NCBI GenBank assembly: GCA_964493985.1
Contig: CAZBQL010000002.1
Coordinates: forward strand, 1-64,000
Source: MGML01 sp964493985
GTDB lineage: Bacteria > Chloroflexota > Dehalococcoidia > Dehalococcoidales > UBA2162
DNA: 64,000 nucleotides
Reading direction: 5' to 3'
A program made the translations under genes and the position numbers. Positions 9,093 to 17,445 of this stretch are shown here, piece after piece. The notes under the pieces are model-generated. The model saw only the letters and a list, made by a program, of their open reading frames with translations, had not been told where the DNA came from and ran no database searches. Position 1 is the first letter of the stretch; every line of letters begins with the position of its first letter.

Positions 9093-11222
9093 ATGAGTCC
9101 TGCCGCACGCATCCGTTTCCTTGACCGGCTTGCCCGGCTTTACGGGATTCAGACCGCCTATTATGATGTTAACGATCAATACAGGCACAGCTCTCCCGAG
9201 GCTTTACTCGCATTGCTGCGGTCTCTCGGAGCGCCTGTTGAAACCGCTGCTGATGTTGAGAATGCCTGGCGTGAAAAACAACGCGATATCTGGCGGCAGC
9301 CGCTGGAGCCAGTCAGCGTTGTGCGTGAAGGAGAACCACCGCAGGTAGAAGTGCGTCTTCACTCATCCTTATCCGATACTGAAATACCCTGTTCGCTGAT
9401 ACTGGAAAATGGAGACGAACACAATTTCATCTGGTCGGCTGCCGATACGCCGGTGATCAACTGTAATGAAGTAGATGGCGAACGATACTTCATAAAATAT
9501 TTACCTTTGAATAAAAACATACCTTGGGGGTACCATACCATCATTGTTGAACTCCATCATGGAAGTGAGGAAGGCATGCTGATTTATTCCCCGGCTAAGG
9601 CCTACAATGCGGACCACGCAACCAGGCGCTGGTGGGGAATCTTTTTACCCCTTTATTCTCTGCGTAGTAAAAAAAGCTGGGGGGCAGGAGATTATTCCGA
9701 CCTGGAAAAGTTTGCCGGGTGGGTGAGTGAAAAAGGTGGAGATATCATCGGGACTTTACCACTCCTGCCAACATTTACCGAAAGCGAAGCCAGCAACAGC
9801 CCCTATCTCCCTGTAAGCCGGTTAACATGGAATGACTTCTATCTTAACATCGAGGGTATTCCCGAATTAAGCGAGTGTCCGCAGGCACAGCTGATCATGG
9901 AATCAGAGTCATTTCGGAAAACTGTACAACATCTTAAAGATTCGGAATTGGTAAATTACCGGTCTGAGGCTGGACTAAAACGCCGGGTTCTAAAGGAGCT
10001 GAGTAGATTTTTCTTTTCCAGTGCATCGCATCGTTTACTTGAACTGCGGAAATTTGTGGATGAAAATCCTGCAATCGAAGACTATGCCCGGTTCCGTGCC
10101 GCCATTGATAAAAAGCAGTTACCCTGGAGGAAATGGGGGGAAGCAAGCCGGGATGGCGTTCTGGATGAGGGAGACTATTACGAAGAGGACAAAAATTACT
10201 ATCTTTACGCGCAGTGGCTTGCCTATCAGCAAATAAATTCAGCAATAAAAAAAGCGGAAACGAAGGGTGTCGAGCTGTATCTGGACCTGCCTTTAGGCGT
10301 TCATCCCAATGGTTATGATGTATGGCACGAACCTGATAATTTCATTAAGGATACCGCTACCGGATCTCCACCGGATACGGTGTTTACCAAAGGGCAGAAC
10401 TGGACATTTAATCCTCCGCACCCTCAAAAAATAAGGGAACAGAGATACCGGTACATTATCTCCTACCTGCAACACCATATGAAACAGACCGGTTTACTTC
10501 GTATCGACCATGTAATGAGCTTACACAGGTTGTTTACCATACCTGCAGGTTTTAGCGCGGAACAAGGAATTTACCTCAGGTATAATGCGAACGAGCTTTA
10601 TGCCATACTCGCTTTGGAATCGCAACGAAATAAAACGGTAATAGTCGGAGAAGACCTGGGGACCGTACCGCCTTATGTGAAACCGGCAATGAATCGAAAT
10701 GGCTTTGAACGAATGTATGTGCTGCATTATGAACTGGTCTCGAACAAAGGGAAAAACCTGCCGGCAGTTCCCCGAAATGTAGTAGCCAGTCTAAATACTC
10801 ACGACATGTATCCGTTTGCCGCTTGCTGGCAGGGGCTGGATACTGAGCACCGTTTTAAACTGGGATTGATAAACAACGACCAGAAAATACAGGAACAGAA
10901 TTCCCGGCGTGTGATGAGAGACTTACTCGCACGGGTATTGAAACAGAAAGGCCGGTTGAAAACCGACACACCTGACTTAACAACCGCTCTTGAGGCTAGT
11001 TTGTCGTTTCTGTCAGCGAGTCGAGCGTATGTATTGCTGATTAACCTGGAAGACCTATGGCTGGAAACAAAGCCCCAGAACATACCAAGTACGAGCACCG
11101 AATATCCCAACTGGAGACGCAGGGCTGCCTATCAACTGGATGATTTTAACCAGATATCAGGTTTACAGGAAATTCTAAAAAAGATAGACAGGCTTCGGCA
11201 CCGGGAAAGCGGAAACGGGTAA
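9093..11222 (+). CDS. malQ: 4-alpha-glucanotransferase (amylomaltase, GH77)
   Basis: This 709-residue disproportionating enzyme moves maltosyl and longer units between alpha-1,4-glucans. It recycles the short chains left by phosphorylase, debranching and TreY/TreZ action. GH77 motifs are GIFLPLYSLRSKKSWGAGD near residue 184, YLDLPLGVHPNGYDVW near 395, LLRIDHVMSLHRLF with nucleophile Asp472, VIVGEDLGTVP with Glu520 and ASLNTHDMYP with Asp571. The first 180 residues are the beta-rich N-terminal extension typical of the bacterial MalQ type. It sits 48 bases after treS and 5 bases before glgB in one operon. Confidence 0.94.
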   Translation: MSPAARIRFLDRLARLYGIQTAYYDVNDQYRHSSPEALLALLRSLGAPVETAADVENAWREKQRDIWRQPLEPVSVVREGEPPQVEVRLHSSLSDTEIPCSLILENGDEHNFIWSAADTPVINCNEVDGERYFIKYLPLNKNIPWGYHTIIVELHHGSEEGMLIYSPAKAYNADHATRRWWGIFLPLYSLRSKKSWGAGDYSDLEKFAGWVSEKGGDIIGTLPLLPTFTESEASNSPYLPVSRLTWNDFYLNIEGIPELSECPQAQLIMESESFRKTVQHLKDSELVNYRSEAGLKRRVLKELSRFFFSSASHRLLELRKFVDENPAIEDYARFRAAIDKKQLPWRKWGEASRDGVLDEGDYYEEDKNYYLYAQWLAYQQINSAIKKAETKGVELYLDLPLGVHPNGYDVWHEPDNFIKDTATGSPPDTVFTKGQNWTFNPPHPQKIREQRYRYIISYLQHHMKQTGLLRIDHVMSLHRLFTIPAGFSAEQGIYLRYNANELYAILALESQRNKTVIVGEDLGTVPPYVKPAMNRNGFERMYVLHYELVSNKGKNLPAVPRNVVASLNTHDMYPFAACWQGLDTEHRFKLGLINNDQKIQEQNSRRVMRDLLARVLKQKGRLKTDTPDLTTALEASLSFLSASRAYVLLINLEDLWLETKPQNIPSTSTEYPNWRRRAAYQLDDFNQISGLQEILKKIDRLRHRESGNG

Positions 11223-11227
11223 AGCGG

Positions 11228-13165
11228 ATGCAAAAGCACAAAATTTCTAATATGAATGTAAAAGGCGTATCCTGGCTTTCCGAAGAGGATATATTTCTCT
11301 TCAATGAAGGAAGTCACTATCGGCTTTATGAAAAACTCGGAGCTCATCCTGCAACAGTTTCAGGAAAAGAAGGGGCATATTTTGCTGTCTGGGCACCCAA
11401 TGCAAGGCATGTATCCGTCACAGGTGACTTCAACGGCTGGAATAAAATGAGTCATCCCCTGCAGCCAAAAGCCAGTTCGGGAGTATGGGAAGGCTTTGTC
11501 GAAGGAATACCGGAAGGGTCTATTTATAAGTATCATATCGAATCACGTTACAAAAGCTACAATGTCGATAAGGCTGATCCATTCGCATTCTATGCAGAGA
11601 CACCTCCAAAAACCGGCTCGGTCATTTACCGCCTTGATTACGAATGGGGAGATAGCGACTGGATGAAGACCAGGAGACCGCATAACTCGATCTATGCGCC
11701 GATCTCCATATACGAAATTCATCTCGGTTCCTGGAAGAGAAAGGTTGAAGAGGACCGTTTTCTCACGTACCGCGAACTTGCCCCCGAACTCACAGAACAC
11801 ATACTGAAAACAGGATTCACCCACGTTGAATTTTTACCGATTATGGAACATCCTTTCTACGGTTCATGGGGATACCAGATTACAGGTTACTTTGCTCCGA
11901 CAAGCCGCTACGGCACACCCCGGGACTTTATGTATCTTGTAGATTATCTTCATCAGAACGGCATCGGTGTTATTCTGGACTGGGTACCGTCCCACTTCCC
12001 CACCGACCAGCATGGTCTCGGTTATTTCGATGGTACTCATCTCTATGAACACGAAGACCCCAGGAAAGGATTTCAACCTGACTGGCAAAGCTATATTTTT
12101 AATTATGGACGATCCGAGATCAGGAGTTTCCTGATATCAAGCGCTTTGTTCTGGCTGGATAAATATCACGTTGATGGAATTCGTGTTGACGCAGTTGCAT
12201 CCATGCTGTACCTCGACTATTCAAGGAAAAAAGACTCGTGGATCCCAAATGAATACGGAGGTCGGGAAAATCTGGAAGCGATTGCCTTTTTAAAAAAGTT
12301 GAATGAGGCAGTATATCAGTACTACCCGGACACGCAGACTATTGCCGAGGAATCAACAGCCTGGCCGATGGTTTCCAGGCCAACATATGTCGGTGGTCTG
12401 GGATTCGGCATGAAATGGGACATGGGCTGGATGCATGATACTCTTCAATATATGTCACGTAATCCCGTGCACAGGAAATACCATCAGAATGAAATGACAT
12501 TTCGGATGTTATACGCTTTCAATGAAAACTTCGTTCTGCCCCTTTCCCATGATGAAGTTGTTTACGGCAAGGGTTCCCTGCTGGGAAAGATGCCGGGTGA
12601 TGACTGGCAAAAGTTTGCCAATTATCGTCTGCTGCTGGGCTATATGTACACCCAGCCAGGTAAGAAACTGCTTTTCATGGGTGCCGAATTTGGCCCATGG
12701 AATGAGTGGAATCACGACGGCAGCCTGGACTGGCATTTTCTGGAATACGACCGCCATCTCCAGCTTCAAAACTGGCTGATAGAATTAAACAAGTTTTACC
12801 GTGCCGAACCCGCCTTTCATGAACTCGATTGTGATCCGGGCGGTTTCGAATGGATAGATGCCAGCGATGCCCTGCAAAGCATTTTGACTTATCTCAGAAG
12901 AGGTTCCAGCACCGGGGATATTATAATTACGGTATGTAATTTTACCCCTACCGTTCACACAGGATACCGGATCGGCGTCCCGCGGGGAGGTGTATGGAAA
13001 GAGGTCCTAAACAGCGACGGACTCCAATACGGTGGCAGCGACCAGCGAAACCTGGCAAGCTTAAGGGCCGAAAAAATTCCCTGGCACGGACGTTCGCATT
13101 CCATTGAGATAATTGTGCCCCCACTTTCACTCGTTTGTTTTGCCAGCCGGAGGAAAAGAAAATGA
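11228..13165 (+). CDS. glgB: 1,4-alpha-glucan branching enzyme (GH13)
   Basis: GlgB (645 residues) introduces alpha-1,6 branches into the glucan made by GlgE. It has an N-terminal carbohydrate-binding domain (FAVWAPNARHVSVTGDFNGW near residue 50), then the barrel with ILDWVPSHFPTD, DGIRVDAVASMLYLDYSR (nucleophile Asp321), IAEESTAWP (acid/base Glu374) and LSHDEVVYGKGSL (Asp442). The C-terminal all-beta domain closes the protein. A second ATG eight codons in has no better ribosome site, so the upstream one was kept. The stop overlaps the treZ start (ATGA), indicating coupled translation. Confidence 0.95.
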   Translation: MQKHKISNMNVKGVSWLSEEDIFLFNEGSHYRLYEKLGAHPATVSGKEGAYFAVWAPNARHVSVTGDFNGWNKMSHPLQPKASSGVWEGFVEGIPEGSIYKYHIESRYKSYNVDKADPFAFYAETPPKTGSVIYRLDYEWGDSDWMKTRRPHNSIYAPISIYEIHLGSWKRKVEEDRFLTYRELAPELTEHILKTGFTHVEFLPIMEHPFYGSWGYQITGYFAPTSRYGTPRDFMYLVDYLHQNGIGVILDWVPSHFPTDQHGLGYFDGTHLYEHEDPRKGFQPDWQSYIFNYGRSEIRSFLISSALFWLDKYHVDGIRVDAVASMLYLDYSRKKDSWIPNEYGGRENLEAIAFLKKLNEAVYQYYPDTQTIAEESTAWPMVSRPTYVGGLGFGMKWDMGWMHDTLQYMSRNPVHRKYHQNEMTFRMLYAFNENFVLPLSHDEVVYGKGSLLGKMPGDDWQKFANYRLLLGYMYTQPGKKLLFMGAEFGPWNEWNHDGSLDWHFLEYDRHLQLQNWLIELNKFYRAEPAFHELDCDPGGFEWIDASDALQSILTYLRRGSSTGDIIITVCNFTPTVHTGYRIGVPRGGVWKEVLNSDGLQYGGSDQRNLASLRAEKIPWHGRSHSIEIIVPPLSLVCFASRRKRK

Positions 13166-15003
13166 TGACCGGAGATCGTCTCGGTGCAAGTTACTCAGGC
13201 GAAGGTAACTGCAGCTTCACTGTCTGGGCACCCTTTGCCGATAAGCTGGAGGTGCATATCACATCACCGAAGGAACGCCTGATAGATATGGAAAAAGACT
13301 CGTGGGGATATTATCATTCGACTACGAGTGATGTTTTACCGGGAACTCTCTATTTTCTTCGTCTCAATTCAGAAAAAGACCGCCCTGACCCGGCATCACG
13401 ATTTCAGCCGGAAGGCGTTCATGGACCCTCCTGTGTTGTAGAGACCGGTTTCGACTGGCAGGATGCAGACTGGAAAGGAATACCGCTTGACCGGTATATT
13501 ATATATGAAATTCATACAGGTACTTTTACTTCTGAAGGAACGTTAACTGCAATCATTCCATACCTGGACTACCTCCTTGATCTCGGCATTACCGCTATTG
13601 AGTTAATGCCCGTCAACCAGTTTCCCGGGGAACGTAACTGGGGCTACGACGGCGTCTATCCCTACGCGGTACAGCATTCCTATGGAGGGCCTGAGGCACT
13701 GAAACGGCTGGTAAATGCCTGCCATCTCAAAGGGCTGGCGGTCGCACTCGATGTTGTCCATAATCACTTCGGTCCGGAAGGAAATTATGTAAATGACTTC
13801 GGCCCTTATTTCACAGAAAAGTATAGTACTCCCTGGGGATCGGCTATTAACTTCGATGGACCTCACAGCGATCATGTCCGGCGGTTTTTTATTGAAAGCG
13901 TCCTGTACTGGATGAGAGATTGCCATATCGATGCTTTTCGTCTCGATGCAATCCATACTATCCTGGATAATACGCCTTACACATTTATCGAGCAGCTTTC
14001 CGAAGAATTTCACGATTCTGTGAATAAACTCGGTAGAAAGGCATTTCTGATTGGCGAAAGCTCAGCCGATAACGTTCGTCTTATCAGACCGCCTGAACTC
14101 GGTGGTTATGGTCTGGACGGGCAGTGGAATGATGATTTCCATCACTCGTTGCATTCCCTGTTAACCGGTGACCGGCAAGGATACTATCAGGACTATGGAG
14201 AAATGAAACACCTTGTAAAGGCATTCCAGGAAGGGTTTGTGTATTCGGGAGAGTATTCTTTATTCCGTCAGAGAAGGCACGGTACTTCTTCGAAAGATAT
14301 ACCGGCTGAACGTTTCACCGTATTTTCACAGAACCATGACCAGGTCGGTAATCGTGCGAAGAATGACCGTCTCACCCGGATCGTGACTTTCGATGCGCTC
14401 AAACTGGCAGCAGGAATCGTAATACTTTCACCTTTTGTGCCGCTGCTGTTCATGGGAGAAGAATATGGAGAAACAGCCCCGTTCCCGTTTTTCGTAGACC
14501 ACTCGGACCCGGACTTAATCAAAGCAGTCCGTGAAGGCCGTCAGAAAGAGTTCGCTGCTTTCAAATGGGAAATTGAGATACCGGATCCCAAGGACAGGGC
14601 AACATTTCTCCGTGCGAAGCTGGACCACGGTCTGAAAAATCGAGAACCAAGCACTACGCTCCTGGCTTATTATAAAGAGTTAATCAAACTCAGAAAAACA
14701 ATCCCGGCCCTTTTTACTCTAAGCAAAGAAGGAATGGAAGTAAGCCATGGAGAAGACAATAATTTCCTGTTCACCCGGCGTGTTGATAAAAATAGTGAAG
14801 CAATTATCTTCTCCTGTTTCAACGATAAACTCACAACTGTGGAACTAACAGTCCCGCCCGGAGTCTGGAACAGCGCAATCGATTCGGCTGATGACCGCTG
14901 GAAAGGAAAGGGCAGTAAAATGCCCAAACAAATACAATCCAACGACGAGAAACTCACTTTTCATCTCAGCCCATGGCAATTTATCCTCTATATTAAGGAA
15001 TGA
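13162..15003 (+). CDS. treZ: Malto-oligosyltrehalose trehalohydrolase
   Basis: TreZ (613 residues, GH13) releases trehalose from the maltooligosyl-trehalose made by TreY. An N-terminal beta domain (CSFTVWAPFADKLEVH) is followed by the barrel: GTFTSEGTLTAIIPYLDYL, VVHNHFGPEGNYV, DAFRLDAIHTI with nucleophile Asp262, FLIGESSADN with acid/base Glu299, and FSQNHDQVGNRA with the third catalytic Asp. The frame is open from 13135, but the ATG at 13162 follows GGAGG seven bases upstream and overlaps the glgB stop. The same operon carries treY, with a GH57 gene between them. Confidence 0.95.
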   Translation: MMTGDRLGASYSGEGNCSFTVWAPFADKLEVHITSPKERLIDMEKDSWGYYHSTTSDVLPGTLYFLRLNSEKDRPDPASRFQPEGVHGPSCVVETGFDWQDADWKGIPLDRYIIYEIHTGTFTSEGTLTAIIPYLDYLLDLGITAIELMPVNQFPGERNWGYDGVYPYAVQHSYGGPEALKRLVNACHLKGLAVALDVVHNHFGPEGNYVNDFGPYFTEKYSTPWGSAINFDGPHSDHVRRFFIESVLYWMRDCHIDAFRLDAIHTILDNTPYTFIEQLSEEFHDSVNKLGRKAFLIGESSADNVRLIRPPELGGYGLDGQWNDDFHHSLHSLLTGDRQGYYQDYGEMKHLVKAFQEGFVYSGEYSLFRQRRHGTSSKDIPAERFTVFSQNHDQVGNRAKNDRLTRIVTFDALKLAAGIVILSPFVPLLFMGEEYGETAPFPFFVDHSDPDLIKAVREGRQKEFAAFKWEIEIPDPKDRATFLRAKLDHGLKNREPSTTLLAYYKELIKLRKTIPALFTLSKEGMEVSHGEDNNFLFTRRVDKNSEAIIFSCFNDKLTTVELTVPPGVWNSAIDSADDRWKGKGSKMPKQIQSNDEKLTFHLSPWQFILYIKE

Positions 15004-15006
15004 TAA

Positions 15007-17445
15007 ATGGAAAAATATGTATGTATTCACGGACACTTTTATCAGCCTCCCAGGGAAAACGCCTGGCTGGAATATGTGGAGATGCAGGACTCCGCCTATC
15101 CTTATCATGACTGGAATGAGAGAATAACCAACGAATGTTATGCTCCTAATGCTGCATCTCGGATACTGGATGAGGAAGGCTACATCCGGCAGATTACCAA
15201 CAACTACGCCAGGATAAGCTTTAATTTTGGACCAACTCTTCTGTCCTGGCTGAAAGACAATTCTCCGGAGACCTATCAGGCAATACTCGATGCCGACAAA
15301 GTTAGCCAGGAGACCTTTTCCGGTCACGGTTCGGCAATGGCACAGGCTTACAATCACATGATTATGCCGCTGGCTAACTCCAGGGATAAACACACGCAGG
15401 TACTATGGGGAATAAAAGACTTCGAGTATCGCTTTGGTCGAAAACCCGAAGGGATGTGGTTACCTGAAACAGCGGTAGATCTTGAGACGCTTGATATTAT
15501 GGCTGAATCCGGACTCCTGTTTACCATTTTAGCTCCACACCAGGCAAAACGTGTCCGCCGGATCGGGAAAAACGTTTGGAATGATAAAGAGACGGATCCC
15601 GTCGATCCAACGATGGCTTACGAGCTGGATTTACCCTCGGGAAGGAAGATAGCGGTATTCTTTTACGACGGTCGTACGTCGAACGAAATTGCTTTTAGCG
15701 ACTTATTAAGAAGCGGTGAAAATTTTGCTAAAAAGCTGATTGATGCTTTCCAGCCAGATAAACTTCATTCACAACTGATTAATATTGCATCGGACGGTGA
15801 GACCTATGGCCACCATCACCGGTTTGCCGATATGGCACTGGCTTATGCCATTGATTATATTGAATCCAGGGACCTGGCAAAATTTACCAATTACGCTGAA
15901 TACCTGGAACACTTCCCTCCAACCCATCAGGTCGAAATTATCGAAAATACTTCATGGAGCTGCAGTCACGGTATCGAACGATGGCGTTCCAACTGCGGTT
16001 GTAATGCCGGGAGAAATCCGGAATGGAACCAGGAATGGCGGGCTCCTCTACGAAATGCGTTTGACTGGTTAAGGGATACCCTGGTTGAAAAATATCAGGA
16101 ATCTGCCTCCCGTCTTTTGAAAGACCCGTGGGCTGCCCGCGATGATTATATACAGGTAATCCTGAATCGCTCACCGGAAAATATTTCCGATTTCATTCAC
16201 CGGAATTGCGATCGTGAGTTAAGCGACGAGGAAACCAGAGAAATGCTGAAGTTGCTGGAGTTGCAGCGACATGCCATGCTTATGTATACCTCTTGCGGCT
16301 GGTTTTTCGATGAGCTTTCCGGTATAGAAACGGTCCAGGTCATTCAATATGCGGGCAGAGCGGTGCAGCTTGCCGGAGAGTTATTCGGTAATGATATCGA
16401 AAATCATTTCCTGGAACGTCTCGAACTGGCAAAGAGCAATCTGCGACAGCACGGCGACGGGCGTAAAATCTACGAAAAGTATATCAGACCGGCTATGGTC
16501 GATATCACCAAGGTTACCACTCACTTTGCAGTAAGCTCTATGTTCGAAGACTATGGAGACCGTGCAGACATTTTTTGCTATCATGTCGATGTCAAAGACT
16601 ATCAGACAGCAGAATGCGGCAGGACAAGACTCGCTGCCGGATGGGCTGATATAACCTCTGAAATTACTCACGACCATGCGGAAAAAAGTTTCGGTGTTCT
16701 TCACTTCGGAGACCATAATATCAATGCCGGCGTTCGGGATTATTATGGTGGGAATACTTATCAGTCCATGGTGGCAGAAATAACTCAGACCTGTATTATA
16801 GGCGACTTCCCGGAAGTTATACGCCTCCTTGATAAGCACTTCGGAATGTCCACCTATTCGATCAAAGACCTTTTCCGGGACGAACAGCGGAAAGTACTGG
16901 ATAACATACTAAGATCGGTTATGGAGGAAATAGATTCCGCCTATTATCAGGTCTATGAACACCACTATCCTCCGATGCGTTTTCTTCATGAAATTGGATA
17001 CCCTATTCCGAAAAGTTTCCATATTGCCGCCGAATTTATCCTGAATGGTGGTCTGCGCAAGGCTATGGGTGAGGAGACGATTAATACGGATAATATTAAA
17101 AATCTCCTTGGCGAAGCCCAGATATGGCAGGCTGATATTGACTCGGAAGGTCTGAGCTACCTTCTGCAGAAAAGCCTTGAACGTTTAATGAATCAACTTC
17201 TGGAAAATCCCCCGGATGTCAGCCTGCTTACTCGATTGAATGAAATATGCAGTCTTTTTGATATCCTTCCGTTTCAGGTAGATATCTGGAAGGTCCAGAA
17301 CTATTTCAACAGATTGCTTGAAAATACTTACCCTGAATTCAAGCAAAAAACCGAACTGGGTGATAAAATGGCTGCCGAGTGGCTGGAACAATTCGTTTTA
17401 CTCGGTAAAAAACTCTCAATGCGCGTAGAACAGGTGGCAGAGTGA
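15007..17445 (+). CDS. Glycoside hydrolase family 57 protein with DUF3536
   Basis: This 812-residue protein belongs to GH57, an alpha-glucan-acting family unrelated in fold to the GH13 enzymes around it. The first GH57 motif appears as HGHFYQPPRE at residues 8-17. The nucleophile motif is GMWLPETAVDLETL with Glu154, and the acid/base motif is ASDGETYGHHH with Asp263. The part after about residue 320 matches my recollection of the DUF3536 region that accompanies this subfamily, whose exact reaction is not established. It lies three bases after treZ and overlaps treY by GTGA, so it probably trims or transfers glucan chains for TreY/TreZ. Amylase, branching or transferase activity are all possible. 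Confidence 0.85.
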   Translation: MEKYVCIHGHFYQPPRENAWLEYVEMQDSAYPYHDWNERITNECYAPNAASRILDEEGYIRQITNNYARISFNFGPTLLSWLKDNSPETYQAILDADKVSQETFSGHGSAMAQAYNHMIMPLANSRDKHTQVLWGIKDFEYRFGRKPEGMWLPETAVDLETLDIMAESGLLFTILAPHQAKRVRRIGKNVWNDKETDPVDPTMAYELDLPSGRKIAVFFYDGRTSNEIAFSDLLRSGENFAKKLIDAFQPDKLHSQLINIASDGETYGHHHRFADMALAYAIDYIESRDLAKFTNYAEYLEHFPPTHQVEIIENTSWSCSHGIERWRSNCGCNAGRNPEWNQEWRAPLRNAFDWLRDTLVEKYQESASRLLKDPWAARDDYIQVILNRSPENISDFIHRNCDRELSDEETREMLKLLELQRHAMLMYTSCGWFFDELSGIETVQVIQYAGRAVQLAGELFGNDIENHFLERLELAKSNLRQHGDGRKIYEKYIRPAMVDITKVTTHFAVSSMFEDYGDRADIFCYHVDVKDYQTAECGRTRLAAGWADITSEITHDHAEKSFGVLHFGDHNINAGVRDYYGGNTYQSMVAEITQTCIIGDFPEVIRLLDKHFGMSTYSIKDLFRDEQRKVLDNILRSVMEEIDSAYYQVYEHHYPPMRFLHEIGYPIPKSFHIAAEFILNGGLRKAMGEETINTDNIKNLLGEAQIWQADIDSEGLSYLLQKSLERLMNQLLENPPDVSLLTRLNEICSLFDILPFQVDIWKVQNYFNRLLENTYPEFKQKTELGDKMAAEWLEQFVLLGKKLSMRVEQVAE

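Noticed and set aside
14845..15393. Minus-strand frame of 182 codons over the treZ/GH57 junction
   Set aside because: It crosses two firmly identified plus-strand genes and has no recognisable sequence.
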